Notes: generated from the letters alone by a model not told the origin. Shown: positions 46,968-56,407, counted from the stretch's first letter. The stretch: DNA of 64,000 bases from Clavibacter nebraskensis NCPPB 2581 (GCF_000355695.1 NC_020891.1:372001-436000); one strand, 5' to 3'. Numbers and translations: made by a program.

Positions 46968-47843
46968 TCAGCAGGCGGCGTAGGCGTACGCGTCGTCGCT
47001 CGCCGGCACGAGGTCGCGGTCGCGCACGATGGCGCGGGGTGCGGGATCCAGCGCCCGGATCCGCGCGCAGGCCCCCTCGGCCGTGTCGAGCAGGTCGTCG
47101 GTGTACTCGACGTCGAGCACGTGCGGGCCGTAGACGGCCGTGTAGTCGGCGCACTCGGACCAGCGGTCGCACTCCTCGGCGATCGCGAAGTCGAAGCCGG
47201 CCTCGTCGCGACCGCGGGATCCGATGTCGGTGGTGTTCTTCTGCGCGACGGCGAGGCCCCGGTCGTGCGCGTGATCCACGAGCAGGGTCGCGAGGGCCAG
47301 CGCGTCGTCCGTGTCCAGGGCGCCCGCGGAGCGGTACCAGGAGTCGAGGTTGTCGAACTCGACGGCCGGGAAGCCGGCGTCGGTGCAGCGGTCGACCGCG
47401 GTCGCCTGCCGGGCCGCGATGGCCGTGCGCTTCTGCGCGGTCGAGGTGTCGAGGATGTACTCGTCGTCCCAGTTCGGATCCACCAGCGGGCCGTCGTCGC
47501 CCTGCACCAGCAGGTCGTCGGGCCAGGTCTCGCCCGGCTGGGTCTGGAAGCCGTTGACGTAGCAGATGCCGTACGCGCCCGCGGCGGGCTCGTCCGTGCT
47601 GTCGCGGACGACGATCCCCGCGTCCGCCGGCACGGGGGAGGCCCCGCCGAGCTGGTAGTCGAAGCCCGTGCCGACGGGCGGCAGCGTGACGGCCGCGGTC
47701 GGGTCGGCGGCGAGCACGCCGGTCGCCGCGGCGGAGTCGGGCGCTCCCGTCGCCGCGGACCCGGGACGCGGATCCGCCGACGCGCAGCCGGAGAGGACGA
47801 CGAGGGCGGCGGTCGCGAGGGCGGCGGAGAGGAGGGGGCGCAT
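46968..47843 (-). CDS. Secreted lipoprotein, GH114-type (endo-alpha-1,4-polygalactosaminidase family)
   Basis: 291 residues. Lipobox LSGC with Cys20. TIM-barrel GH114 pattern: LPPVGTGFDYQLGG, YGICYVNGFQTQPGE, FPAVEFDNLDSW, LAVAQKNTTDI and FAIAEECDRW. The Asp/Glu in VEFDNLD and AEEC are likely catalytic. Substrate possibly an alpha-linked galactosamine exopolysaccharide; not certain. Confidence 0.85.
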   Translation of the reverse strand: MRPLLSAALATAALVVLSGCASADPRPGSAATGAPDSAAATGVLAADPTAAVTLPPVGTGFDYQLGGASPVPADAGIVVRDSTDEPAAGAYGICYVNGFQTQPGETWPDDLLVQGDDGPLVDPNWDDEYILDTSTAQKRTAIAARQATAVDRCTDAGFPAVEFDNLDSWYRSAGALDTDDALALATLLVDHAHDRGLAVAQKNTTDIGSRGRDEAGFDFAIAEECDRWSECADYTAVYGPHVLDVEYTDDLLDTAEGACARIRALDPAPRAIVRDRDLVPASDDAYAYAAC

Positions 47844-47852
47844 GATCCGACC

Positions 47853-48287
47853 CTAGGCGGGGCGATCCGCCGCGCCCACCACCCGGAAGCGCTCCATCAC
47901 GATCTCGGTGTCGTCGTCGAGCCGGAACCCGTCGGGCAGCTCCGCGAGCACCTCGGCGGATCCCCAGAACTCCTCGTGCCCCGCGCGCCACTCGGCGACC
48001 GTCGTGAATCCCTCGCCCTCGTCCACCGCGTGCGCGAGCGGCACGTCGGCGAGGCGCGCGACCTCGACGGACGTCGTCTCGACCACGAGCACCGGCTGCC
48101 CGGCGGAGTCGATGACGGCGCCGCGGGATCCGACGACCGGCAGCTCCTCGTCGTCGGCGTCGTACTGGACGAGCAGCGAGCTCGTCGAGGTCTTCTCACC
48201 CGAGACGATGGCGGCGACGAGCCGGTCGCGCAGCGGCCCCGGGAACGCGAACTCGACGGGCGGGAGGTCGGCGCCGGGCGTCGTCAT
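47853..48287 (-). CDS. ASCH domain protein
   Basis: 144 residues from ATG 48287. ASCH pattern: VEFAFPGPLRDRLVAAIVSGEKTSTSS, VVGSRGAVIDSAGQPVLVVETTSVEV, HAVDEGEGFTTVAEWRAGHEEFW. Family members bind or cleave RNA or modified nucleosides. An upstream in-frame start lies in poor context and is rejected. Confidence 0.87.
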   Translation of the reverse strand: MTTPGADLPPVEFAFPGPLRDRLVAAIVSGEKTSTSSLLVQYDADDEELPVVGSRGAVIDSAGQPVLVVETTSVEVARLADVPLAHAVDEGEGFTTVAEWRAGHEEFWGSAEVLAELPDGFRLDDDTEIVMERFRVVGAADRPA

Positions 48288-48376
48288 GCGTCGATCGTAA
48301 GAGCCGCCCCGGACGCCGCGCGCCCGCCGGGCCAGGCTGGACGGGACCCCACGACCCACGGAGGAAGGCGCAGCGC

Positions 48377-49285
48377 ATGAGCGAGATCCGCAACGGCGGC
48401 AACCAGTACGAGATCCAGGACCCGATCGCGCAGTACCCGTCCCCGCCGTTCCCGCAGCAGGAGCAGACGGGCCCGGGTGATGAGCTGAGGTTCGAGCCGA
48501 CGCCCGACCACGGCCAGGACAGCTACGTCGGCTTCGGCCGCCTGACGGGCCGCAAGGTCCTCATCACGGGCGCCGACTCCGGCATCGGCAAGGCCGTCGC
48601 CATCGCGTTCGCGCGCGAGGGCGCCGACATCGCGCTCAACTTCCTCGACGAGGAGCTCGAGGACGCGCGCGACACCGCGTCCACGATCGAGGCCGACGGC
48701 CGCACCGCCGCGCTCGTGCCCGGCGACATCTCCGACGAGACCGCGTGCCAGGACATCGTGCAGGCGTCCGTCGCGGCGCTCGGCGGCCTCGACTGCCTCG
48801 TGATGGTCGCCGGCTACCAGCGCAACGAGGACGACATCCTCGACCTCGACTCCGAGCAGCTCGACCGCACGATGAAGACCAACGTGTACTCGCTGTTCTG
48901 GCTGAGCAAGGCCGTGATCCCGCACCTCCCCAAGGGCGGCAGCATCATCACGACCAGCTCCTCGCAGGCGTACCAGCCGAGCCCCGACAAGATCGACTAC
49001 GCGGTCTCGAAGGGCGCGATCCGCAACTTCACGCAGGGGCTCGCGCAGCAGCTCGCGCCGAAGGGGATCCGCGTCAACTCGGTCGCGCCCGGCCCGTTCT
49101 GGACCGTGCTGCAGCCCGTCGGCCAGTCGGCGTCGGACGTGGAGGAGTTCGGATCCCAGTCGGTCTACGGCCGCCCCGGCCAGCCGGCGGAGATCGCGGC
49201 GACGTACGTGTTCCTCGCGAGCCAGGAGTCGAGCTTCACGAGCGGCGAGACCATCGCGGTCACGGGCGGCACGCCCGTCCACTGA
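48377..49285 (+). CDS. SDR-family oxidoreductase (YghA/general-stress type)
   Basis: 302 residues. N-terminal extension of about 50 residues (YPSPPFPQQEQTGPG), typical of the YghA/GsiB-associated SDR group, then VLITGADSGIGKAVAIA, catalytic YAVSKGAIRNF and SVAPGPFWT. NADP-dependent alcohol or sugar-alcohol dehydrogenase; substrate unknown. Confidence 0.92.
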   Translation: MSEIRNGGNQYEIQDPIAQYPSPPFPQQEQTGPGDELRFEPTPDHGQDSYVGFGRLTGRKVLITGADSGIGKAVAIAFAREGADIALNFLDEELEDARDTASTIEADGRTAALVPGDISDETACQDIVQASVAALGGLDCLVMVAGYQRNEDDILDLDSEQLDRTMKTNVYSLFWLSKAVIPHLPKGGSIITTSSSQAYQPSPDKIDYAVSKGAIRNFTQGLAQQLAPKGIRVNSVAPGPFWTVLQPVGQSASDVEEFGSQSVYGRPGQPAEIAATYVFLASQESSFTSGETIAVTGGTPVH

Positions 49286-49316
49286 CCAGGCGGCGGCGGA
49301 TCCGCGGCGGGGCGCG

Positions 49317-49889
49317 TCAGAACAGGCGCGCCCCGTCGCCGTCGCCGTCCCCGTCGACGAGCGGGCGCTCGGTGCGGAGCACGGCCGGGCCGACCGTGAG
49401 GATCCCGTCGCCGAGCGGCTCGCAGCGCACCCCGCCGCGGCCGCGGAGCGCGCGGAAGGCGCCGGGCGCGAGCATCACGTCCATCCACGCGCACGGGTTC
49501 GCCGGGCGGTGGCCCTGGAACTCCACGGGTCCGTCGCCCGAGTCGAGGCTGAAGCGCATGCCGCGCAGCCGGTCGGCGTCGACGCCGCGCAGCAGCACGT
49601 TGCGACGCGTGTCGACGGGATCCAGGCCCGCCTCCACCCCGAGCTCCTGCGCCGCGCGCTCCACCGACTCGACGGCCATCACCGTCACGGCGGCGGTGCG
49701 GTGCGCGCGCTGCCCGAAGTAGCGGTCGCCGACGATCCCGAGACCGGCGCGCACCCGCACCGAGACCCGAGACGGCGGCTCGCCCGGCTCGTCCCGGGGT
49801 CCGTCGGCCGGGCGTCCCTCGAGCCGGTGCACCGGCGAGGCGACGAGGAACGCGATCTCCACGCGCTGCTCGTGCGGGAGGTCGGCCAT
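49317..49889 (-). CDS. MOSC domain protein
   Basis: 190 residues from ATG 49889. LGIVGDRYFGQRAHRTAAVTV, then DTRRNVLLRGVDADRLRGMRF and Cys in NPCAWMDVM, the MOSC cysteine environment. May handle sulfur from a molybdenum-cofactor sulfurtransferase. The Gly/Asp repeat at the C-terminal end (DGDGDGDG) is probably disordered. Confidence 0.88.
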   Translation of the reverse strand: MADLPHEQRVEIAFLVASPVHRLEGRPADGPRDEPGEPPSRVSVRVRAGLGIVGDRYFGQRAHRTAAVTVMAVESVERAAQELGVEAGLDPVDTRRNVLLRGVDADRLRGMRFSLDSGDGPVEFQGHRPANPCAWMDVMLAPGAFRALRGRGGVRCEPLGDGILTVGPAVLRTERPLVDGDGDGDGARLF

Positions 49890-49996
49890 CCGGGAATCGT
49901 ACGTCGTATAGCACGGGGTACGTCGAGCCGGGGCGGACGCTCCACTCGTGGCTAGGATCGATGAGCGGGACGGGTTGACCGCATCCGGGGGGTCAC

Positions 49997-51697
49997 GTGG
50001 GCGAGCTTGCTCCCTCCGACGAGCGGCGTGGTCACGCATCCCGGGCGCAGGCGAGGTTCCGCAGCATGACGCTGTCCAAGCCGCTGCACGCGCAGCTGCC
50101 CTTCATCCTGAGCCTCGCCGTGGTCGGCGTCGTCGCGGGCACCGGCGACCTCTCCTCCGTGGCGGCCCCCGGGTTCGTCGCGGGCGCCGTCATCGCCGCG
50201 ATCGTCACCATCGTCGCGGCCGTCGTCCCCTGGGAGCGCATCGACTCCGACTGGGTGGCCGTGCTGCCGATGCTCGACTTCGTGGCGCTCGCCCTCTGCC
50301 ACGGCGCGATCGCCGACCAGGTGCCGTCGACCGCGTTCCTCATCGTGTTCCCCGTCATCTGGCTGGCCTACGCCTTCGCCCTGCACGTCCTGTGGCTCGG
50401 CGCCCTCGGCACGGCGTCCGTGCTGGCGCTGCCCTACCTCCGGACGGGCACCCTGCCGGAGGGCACGACCGGCTGGTCGCACCTCGTCGTGCTCCCGCTC
50501 GTGATGCTCCTCGTGGCCGTCGCCGTGAACCTGCTCGCGCAGCAGCTGATCCGGCAGCACGCGCGCCTGGAGGAGATGCAGCTCGAGCTGACGGGCACGC
50601 TCGTCGACCTGCAGGAGCGCAACTCGATCATCGACGGCGTGCTCGACGCGATCGACGACACCGTCATCGTGCTCGACGCAGCAGGCCGCATCATGCTGCG
50701 CAACCGGGCCGCGCGGGACCTCATGGCGCTCGCCGACCCCGCCGACCCGGACGACCCCGTCATCGGCCGGCTCGTCTACGAGGAGGACCGCATCACCCTC
50801 GTGCCGCCCGAGCGGCAGCCCGTGGCCCGGGCGCGCGCCGGCGAGGTCGTCGGACGCGAGGTGTACTGGCTGGGCGAGGGCGGCGCGCAGAAGGCGGTGC
50901 TCGCGTCGGTCTCCCCGCTCGTGGACGGAGCCGGGCGGATGTTCGGCACGGTCGTCGTCAGCACCGACGTCACGGCGCTCGCGCTCGCGGTCACCGAGCG
51001 CGAGGACTTCGTGGCGAGCGTCTCGCACGAGCTGAAGACGCCGCTGACCTCGATCCTCGGGTACGTCGAGCTCATCGCCGACGACCTCGTGGAGGACGAC
51101 ATCGACGACCGGATCACGGCCGCCCGCCTCGCGATCGTCGAGCGCAACGCGCAGCGCCTCCTCGGCCTCATCGGCGACCTCCTCACCGCGGCGCAGCACC
51201 GGCTCGCCGTCAATCGCAACCTCGTCGACGTGGGCGAGATCGTCGAGAACGCGCTCGACGTGATCCGCCCGCACGCGCAGGCGAGCGGCGTCACCCTGGT
51301 CGAGCCGGAGTACGAGGAGCTGGTCGCCGAGGTGGACGCCGTCCGCATCGGCCAGGTGCTCGACAACCTGCTCAGCAACGCGGTGAAGTACACGCCGGAG
51401 GGCGGCACGGTCACCACCGAGGTGGACGTCGACGGCGACCACCTCCGCCTCTGCGTCACCGACGACGGCGTGGGCATGTCGGCGGAGGACACGGCGCAGC
51501 TGTTCACGCGCTTCTTCCGCACGAACTCGGCCCGCGCGAGCACGGTCGCGGGCGTGGGGCTCGGCCTCAGCATCACCCGCTCGATCGTGGAGGCGCACGA
51601 CGGGTCCATCGAGGTGGAGAGCGCCCTCGGCGTGGGCACCACGATGCGCGTGCGGCTGCCCCTGCGCGTCGGGTATGCCACATCGCGGCCGACTTGA
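49997..51697 (+). CDS. Membrane sensor histidine kinase with PAS domain
   Basis: 566 residues from GTG 49997 (GGGGGG upstream). About six N-terminal helices (residues 27-190), a short coiled coil, PAS region (about 205-330), HisKA with His344 in SVSHELKTPLTSILGYVE, then HATPase boxes DNLLSNAVKYTP, DDGVGMS and GVGLGLSI. Signal unknown. Likely partner is the convergent OmpR-type regulator at 52800-53660. Confidence 0.93.
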   Translation: MGELAPSDERRGHASRAQARFRSMTLSKPLHAQLPFILSLAVVGVVAGTGDLSSVAAPGFVAGAVIAAIVTIVAAVVPWERIDSDWVAVLPMLDFVALALCHGAIADQVPSTAFLIVFPVIWLAYAFALHVLWLGALGTASVLALPYLRTGTLPEGTTGWSHLVVLPLVMLLVAVAVNLLAQQLIRQHARLEEMQLELTGTLVDLQERNSIIDGVLDAIDDTVIVLDAAGRIMLRNRAARDLMALADPADPDDPVIGRLVYEEDRITLVPPERQPVARARAGEVVGREVYWLGEGGAQKAVLASVSPLVDGAGRMFGTVVVSTDVTALALAVTEREDFVASVSHELKTPLTSILGYVELIADDLVEDDIDDRITAARLAIVERNAQRLLGLIGDLLTAAQHRLAVNRNLVDVGEIVENALDVIRPHAQASGVTLVEPEYEELVAEVDAVRIGQVLDNLLSNAVKYTPEGGTVTTEVDVDGDHLRLCVTDDGVGMSAEDTAQLFTRFFRTNSARASTVAGVGLGLSITRSIVEAHDGSIEVESALGVGTTMRVRLPLRVGYATSRPT

Positions 51698-51796
51698 GCT
51701 GATCTTGTCCCCACCTTGATCCGATCCGGCATCCGGCGGTGTCACGCTCGGAGGACGACGGGGCCACCCGTCCGACACGAGCGATCGAAGGACCGG

Positions 51797-51934
51797 ATGA
51801 TCCCCCACGACCACCCCGCGAGCTGCACCCGAGCCGCGCGCACCGGGTGCCGTGCCGGATCCACGGATGCGCGGCCGGTGCCCGACGGCAGCCTCCCCGG
51901 TCCTTCCGATCGTCTCGTCGGCGGCCGGGCGTGA
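51797..51934 (+). CDS. Small hypothetical ORF, 45 residues, coupled to the HPt-like gene
   Basis: ATG 51797 has GAAGGACCGG as ribosome-binding site; its TGA overlaps GTG 51931 of the next gene (GTGA). Composition is Pro/Arg/Ser-rich with two cysteines (CTRAARTGC). It may be a short leader whose translation opens the HPt-like gene. Weak as a protein. Confidence 0.4.
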   Translation: MIPHDHPASCTRAARTGCRAGSTDARPVPDGSLPGPSDRLVGGRA

Positions 51935-52620
51935 ACGCCCATGCCGCCCGTGTCCCGCAGCTCCCCCCGCTCCTCGACGTCCGCGTCCTGGAGCAGCTGC
52001 TGGCCGAGCTGTCGGACGTGCCCGGCGCCGTCCGCCTGTCCGTCGTCCCCGCGACGGACGCCCCCGCTCCGCCTCCCGGTGTTCCCGCGCCGGGCGGCGT
52101 GACCCCGCCACGCGGCCACCCCGAGCCGCGCCGCGGGACCCCGTCGTCCGGATCCCCCCTCCCGGACGACCGCCTCGCGACCCGTGGTGCCCCCGCACCG
52201 GGTCGCGGGCAGGCGCCGGCCGGAACCCCCCGTCCGGTCGGCGCCCCCACCTCCACCCCGGATCCCGCTCCCGTCGGGCCGACCTGTCCCGGCGCGCTCA
52301 CCGACGGGCAGCACGCCTGCGTCGACTTCCTGCGCTTCTTCGTCGACCTGTGGCCGAGCCGCTGGGAGCGCCTCGACGTCGCCGTGCGCGCCGGCGACCG
52401 GCCGGCCGCGCTCGACGCGTCCCTGAGCGTGAAGAGCTCGGCGGCGATGGTCGGCGCGCTCCTGCTCAGCGACGTCGCGGGGCAGCTCGAGCGGGCCATC
52501 CGCTCCGCCGATCACACCCGCGCCCAGGCGATGCTGCCGGAGCTCGGCGAGGTGGGCGAGCGGAGCATGGACGCGATGCGCGCGTGGATCCGCGCGGAGC
52601 GGGGGCACCCGCCCGACTAG
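51931..52620 (+). CDS. HPt-like protein lacking the phospho-acceptor histidine
   Basis: 229 residues from GTG 51931. A Pro-rich linker of about 90 residues separates an N-terminal segment from a helical HPt domain (WERLDVAVRAGDRPAALDAS, SVKSSAAMVGALLLSDVAGQLE, MDAMRAWIR). In HPt domains the acceptor reads HxLKxS; here the aligned position is Leu (LSVKSS, codon CTG). It cannot phosphorylate there, so it may be a docking or inhibitory protein for the neighbouring kinase. Confidence 0.72.
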   Translation: MNAHAARVPQLPPLLDVRVLEQLLAELSDVPGAVRLSVVPATDAPAPPPGVPAPGGVTPPRGHPEPRRGTPSSGSPLPDDRLATRGAPAPGRGQAPAGTPRPVGAPTSTPDPAPVGPTCPGALTDGQHACVDFLRFFVDLWPSRWERLDVAVRAGDRPAALDASLSVKSSAAMVGALLLSDVAGQLERAIRSADHTRAQAMLPELGEVGERSMDAMRAWIRAERGHPPD

Positions 52621-52736
52621 ACCCGTGCGCGAGGCCGCCCCGACGGCCGACGCGCACGCCCGACCGGCTCCCGCGACAGGCCGGTCGGAGGAACGGACCG
52701 GGATCCCACCCGAGGGGACCCCGATCCACGGCGCAG

Positions 52737-52767
52737 CTGCCGCGGGACCCGACCGGTCCCGCGGCAG
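52737..52767. terminator. Bidirectional hairpin between HPt-like and response-regulator genes
   Basis: CTGCCGCGGGACC (52737-52749) pairs perfectly with GGTCCCGCGGCAG (52755-52767), 5-nt loop, between convergent genes. Confidence 0.8.
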
Positions 52768-52799
52768 CCCCTGAGGCCCTCGGCGTCGGTGCCGGCGGC

Positions 52800-53660
52800 T
52801 CAGCCGCGCCGCGGCGCGAGCCGGTAGCCGACGCCGCGCACCGTCTGGATCCACCGCGCCTCGCGGGGGTCGTCGTGCAGCTTCCGGCGGAGGTTGCCGA
52901 GGTGCACCTCGACCGCGCGCTCCTCCGGCTCGGTGGAGGAGGCGACGGCGTAGGAGCCGCTGCGGATGTCGCGCACGAGGTCACCCTTGGTGCGCACGCG
53001 CCCGCCGCTCGCGAGGATGGAGGCGAGCAGGTCGAACTCGGTGCGCGTGAGGTCGACCGGCTCGCCGTCGACCGTGACGTGGCGCGTGCCCTCGTCGAGC
53101 TCGAGGCCGTTGTGGCGCAGGACGTCGTCGTCCGCGGGCGCGGGCTCGGTCGGCATCGCGGGCGAGATGACAGGCGCGGTGGCGGGGGCCTCGGGCTGCG
53201 CCGGCTCGTCCGCCTCGACGGCGGGGCTCGCGGGGCTCGGGGCCGCCGGGACGCCGGCCGCGGGCGTCGCCGTAGCGTCCCCGCCGCCGCCGCGCGGTCG
53301 CCGCATCATCGCGGAGATGCGGGCGCGCAGCTCGCGCGGTCGGAACGGCTTCACGATGTAGTCGTCGGCGCCGGCCTCGAGCCCGAGCAGGGTGTCGACC
53401 TCCTCGCCCTGGGCGGTGAGCATGACGATGTAGGCGTCGCTCACGAGGCGGATGCGCCGCGCGGCCTCGAACCCGTCGAAGTCGGGCAGGCCCACGTCGA
53501 GCGTGATGACGTCGGGGGAGACCTCCTCGGCCAGCCGCACGCCGTCGGTCGCGGTGCTGGCGGAGTGCACCTCGAAGCCGCCCTGGCGCAGGACCACCTC
53601 GAGCAGCTGGCGGATGTCGCCGTCGTCCTCGATGACCAGAGCCACACGTCCGCTGTCCAC
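52800..53660 (-). CDS. OmpR/PhoB-type response regulator
   Basis: 286 residues from GTG 53660 (GGGGGG upstream). Receiver domain with acidic pocket EDD at 11-13, phospho-acceptor Asp55 (VITLDVGLPDFDG) and Lys in YIVKPF. An unusually long Ala/Pro/Glu linker of about 55 residues leads to a winged-helix DNA-binding domain (EFDLLASILASGGRV, VEVHLGNLRRKL, IQTVRGVGYRL). Convergent with the kinase and HPt-like genes. Confidence 0.92.
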   Translation of the reverse strand: MDSGRVALVIEDDGDIRQLLEVVLRQGGFEVHSASTATDGVRLAEEVSPDVITLDVGLPDFDGFEAARRIRLVSDAYIVMLTAQGEEVDTLLGLEAGADDYIVKPFRPRELRARISAMMRRPRGGGGDATATPAAGVPAAPSPASPAVEADEPAQPEAPATAPVISPAMPTEPAPADDDVLRHNGLELDEGTRHVTVDGEPVDLTRTEFDLLASILASGGRVRTKGDLVRDIRSGSYAVASSTEPEERAVEVHLGNLRRKLHDDPREARWIQTVRGVGYRLAPRRG

Positions 53661-53791
53661 TACCGCCCCCCTCGCATGCCGCACGAGCGGCCGATCTCCC
53701 GGATCCGCGTCAGGCGCGCCGGGACTCCCACGCTAGCGGACCGTCGGGGCCCCGCCCCCGCGGCGGCGGGATGGGGTACGGGCGATCGGGA

Positions 53792-54427
53792 TCAGGTGAT
53801 GGGGGAGGACCCGGGCACGGCGACGAGCACGATCACGGCGCCGAGGATGTACGCCGCGAGCGACGCGCCCACGCCGATCAGCAGCACCAGCCAGGGCCGG
53901 GTGCGACCGCGGATCATGCCGACGAGCGCGACGACGACGGCGATCCCCGTGAGCATCAGCGGGCCCGCGACGGCGGTCACGTAGCCGATCGTGAAGAGCG
54001 AGTCGCGGCAGACGTAGGCGTCCACGTCGCACGCGTCGGTGACGAAGATGAGGCCGAGACCCAGGGAGGCGATGCTGCCGCCCACGACCGCGGCGACGAG
54101 CATCGAGACCAGCGTGGTGACGAGGATCCGGCGGTCGATCCGGCGGACCCAGCGGGGCACCCAGTCCGGGCCGGGCAGGTCCTCGTCCCGGCGCCCGCGG
54201 GCGTCGTCCCGGCGAGCGGCGGAGGCATCGCGCGCCACGCTCCGCTCCGACGGGCGGCGGATGACCTCGGTCACGTCGGGGTCCCGGGGCGACCGGCGCG
54301 GGATGGTCGGCAGCGTGGCCTTCGGCAGCTGGGGCAGGCGTCGGCTGAGGGCGGGCGGGCCGGCGGAGCGGCGTCCGCGGTCGGCGCGGCGGCCGCGCTC
54401 GGGGGTCGCATCGTCGTCGGGGGTCAC
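53792..54427 (-). CDS. Hypothetical membrane protein
   Basis: 211 residues. Long basic, disordered-looking N-terminus (about 105 residues, Arg/Pro/Asp-rich), then helices ILVTTLVSMLVAAVVGGSIAS, VTAVAGPLMLTGIAVVVALVGM and WLVLLIGVGASLAAYILGAV, with a Cys-containing loop (DACDVDAYVC). Family not recognised. Confidence 0.7.
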   Translation of the reverse strand: MTPDDDATPERGRRADRGRRSAGPPALSRRLPQLPKATLPTIPRRSPRDPDVTEVIRRPSERSVARDASAARRDDARGRRDEDLPGPDWVPRWVRRIDRRILVTTLVSMLVAAVVGGSIASLGLGLIFVTDACDVDAYVCRDSLFTIGYVTAVAGPLMLTGIAVVVALVGMIRGRTRPWLVLLIGVGASLAAYILGAVIVLVAVPGSSPIT

Positions 54428-54506
54428 GGCACGAGACTACGGGGCGCGTCCCGCCGGGCCGGAATCGGCGGCGGGAGCGGCCACCGAGCGGCCGGGCGCG
54501 GGCGGG

Positions 54507-55343
54507 TCAGAAGATCATCGGCCGGTCGTCGTCGAGCTCGGTCTCCACCTCGAGGTCCACGGCCACCGGCACGTGGTCGCTCGGGCCGTCGCCCTTGCGC
54601 TCGTCGCGGTGGATCCGGGGCGCGTCCACGAGCTCGGCGAACCGGTCGTTGCCGAGGATGAAGTCGATGCGCATGCCCTCGTCCCGCGGGAACCGCAGCT
54701 GCTGGTAGTCCCAGTACGTGTAGCCCTCGGGGATCGACGGCCGCACGACGTCGGCGAGCCCGGCCTCGAGGAAGGCGGCGAATGCGGCGCGCTCCGGCTC
54801 GGAGGTGTGGGTCTTGCCCTCGAAGAGCGCGGGATCCCAGACGTCGGTGTCGAGCGGCGCCACGTTCCAGTCGCCCATGAGCGCCAGCGGTCTGGCGGGA
54901 TCCGCGGCGAGCCAGGCGCGCGTGTCGGCCGCGAGCGCGCCCAGCCACTCGAGCTTGTAGGAGTAGTGCGGGTCGTCGAGGCCACGGCCGTTGGGCACGT
55001 ACAGGCTCCAGAGGCGGACGCCCGCGACGGTCGCGCCCATCGCGCGGGCCTCGAGCGGCGGCTGCCCGGAGGCGTCGGGCTTGCCGAAGCGGGGCATCCC
55101 CTCGAACGTCGTCACGACGTCCTCGAGCGGCAGGCGGCTCGCGATCGCGACGCCGTTCCACTGGCTGAGCCCGTGGACGGCGACCTCGTAGCCCGCCTCC
55201 TCGAACGCCTGCAGCGGGAACTGCTCGGGCTTGCACTTGATCTCCTGCATGGCCAGCACGTCGACGTCCTCGCGCACGAGCCAGTCGACGACGCGACCCA
55301 CGCGGGTGCGGATGGAGTTGACGTTCCAGGTGGCGACGCGCAT
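54507..55343 (-). CDS. xthA: Exodeoxyribonuclease III
   Basis: 278 residues. AP-endonuclease/3'-5' exonuclease of base excision repair. Motifs: ATWNVNSIRTR, MQEIKCKPEQFP, LMGDWNVAPLDTDVW, MRIDFILGND and SDHVPVAVD. Full length for the family. Confidence 0.95.
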   Translation of the reverse strand: MRVATWNVNSIRTRVGRVVDWLVREDVDVLAMQEIKCKPEQFPLQAFEEAGYEVAVHGLSQWNGVAIASRLPLEDVVTTFEGMPRFGKPDASGQPPLEARAMGATVAGVRLWSLYVPNGRGLDDPHYSYKLEWLGALAADTRAWLAADPARPLALMGDWNVAPLDTDVWDPALFEGKTHTSEPERAAFAAFLEAGLADVVRPSIPEGYTYWDYQQLRFPRDEGMRIDFILGNDRFAELVDAPRIHRDERKGDGPSDHVPVAVDLEVETELDDDRPMIF

Positions 55344-55401
55344 GCGTCCACGGTACCGGGCGGCCGGGACGTGTCCGGGCGCGGGGACGGGACGGGACTG
55401 A

Positions 55402-55800
55402 TCAGCCGATGCTGCCGATGCGCACCGTCACGGCCGCGCGCGCGGCGTCCTCGGCGCCGATCGACTCGGCGAGGCGCGCGCGGACGGCATCGACCGCGGC
55501 GCGCGCGGTGTCGCTCGCGCGGCTCGACGCGTCCACCGCGATGGACGCCTCGACGAGCACGGTGCCCTCGCCGGTCTCGACGGTCACGAGCCGCTCGGTC
55601 GCGGTGGACGACCCGGCGACGACGCCCTCGACCACCTGCTGGGCCGCGAGCAGGATCGGCGAGCGCGGCGCGTAGACGTCGGCCACGCCCGCGACGCCGC
55701 GGAGCACCGCGGTCAGATCGCGCGACAGGTCGGCCGGGGAGGGGGGTGGCACGGGGAGCGGCGCGGGCACGGCGGCCGACGCGTCATCGTCGAAGGTCAT
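55402..55800 (-). CDS. Short Asp23/Gls24-like hypothetical protein
   Basis: 132 residues from ATG 55800 (GGAGG plus GGAG just upstream). VADVYAPRSPILLAAQQVVE and TVLVEASIAVDASSRASDTA suggest a divergent relative of the envelope-stress Asp23 fold, but similarity is weak. Overlaps the preceding gene by 17 bp. Confidence 0.68.
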   Translation of the reverse strand: MTFDDDASAAVPAPLPVPPPSPADLSRDLTAVLRGVAGVADVYAPRSPILLAAQQVVEGVVAGSSTATERLVTVETGEGTVLVEASIAVDASSRASDTARAAVDAVRARLAESIGAEDAARAAVTVRIGSIG

Positions 55801-56407
55801 CTCCGGCCTCCTCCTGCACGGGACGCGCCTGCACGTCCACCACGGTCACGTCGATCGCCTCGACGCGCAGCTCGGTGTGCCGGAGCAGGGCCGCGTGGAC
55901 CCGCTCGCGCACGCGCTGCGCGAGCTCGGGCAGCGAATCCCCCCACACGACGCTCAGGGTGAGCGCCACCCGCACGGGCTCGCCGGCGCGCGTGACGTCG
56001 CCGTCGAGCGTGCACCGGCCGACGAGGACGCCTGGCACCTCGTCGCCGGCCTGCCGCACCAGGGTGCGCACGGCGCCCTCGGTGAGCGCGAGGCGCACGG
56101 CCGGATCCGGGTGGGAGAGCGGGATGTCGCGGCCGGCGCGCGACTCCCGGCTGATGTGGGCGAGCACGCCGCGGAAGAAGTCGTCGCCCGGGGCGTCGGC
56201 CTCCTCCGCCTCGACCTCCACGAGCTCGCGGCCGAGGTCGCGCATGTGCTCGAGGGCGCGCAGCGCGTTGCGGGTCTCGGGGTCGTCCTCGTAGGCGGCG
56301 ATGCGCGGGGTGCGCCCGCGGTCGAGGTAGTCGGCGAGGGCGGCCATGTCGAGGGGCGCGCCGTCGGCGTGGAGCGCGGGTCGCCCGCCCGGTCCCGTGC
56401 CGCTCAT
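55784..56407 (-). CDS. Asp23/Gls24-family envelope stress protein
   Basis: 207 residues; start ATG 56407 overlaps the sigma-factor stop (ATGA), with ATG 56413 as an alternative. Residues about 85-205 carry Asp23-type beta strands (RCTLDGDVTRAGEPVRVALTL, VRERVHAALLRHTELRVEAIDVTVVDV). An N-terminal helical part (LADYLDRGRTPRIAAYEDD) resembles an anti-sigma-like or adaptor segment, so it may regulate the sigma factor. That is inference. Confidence 0.78.
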   Translation of the reverse strand: MSGTGPGGRPALHADGAPLDMAALADYLDRGRTPRIAAYEDDPETRNALRALEHMRDLGRELVEVEAEEADAPGDDFFRGVLAHISRESRAGRDIPLSHPDPAVRLALTEGAVRTLVRQAGDEVPGVLVGRCTLDGDVTRAGEPVRVALTLSVVWGDSLPELAQRVRERVHAALLRHTELRVEAIDVTVVDVQARPVQEEAGDDLRR

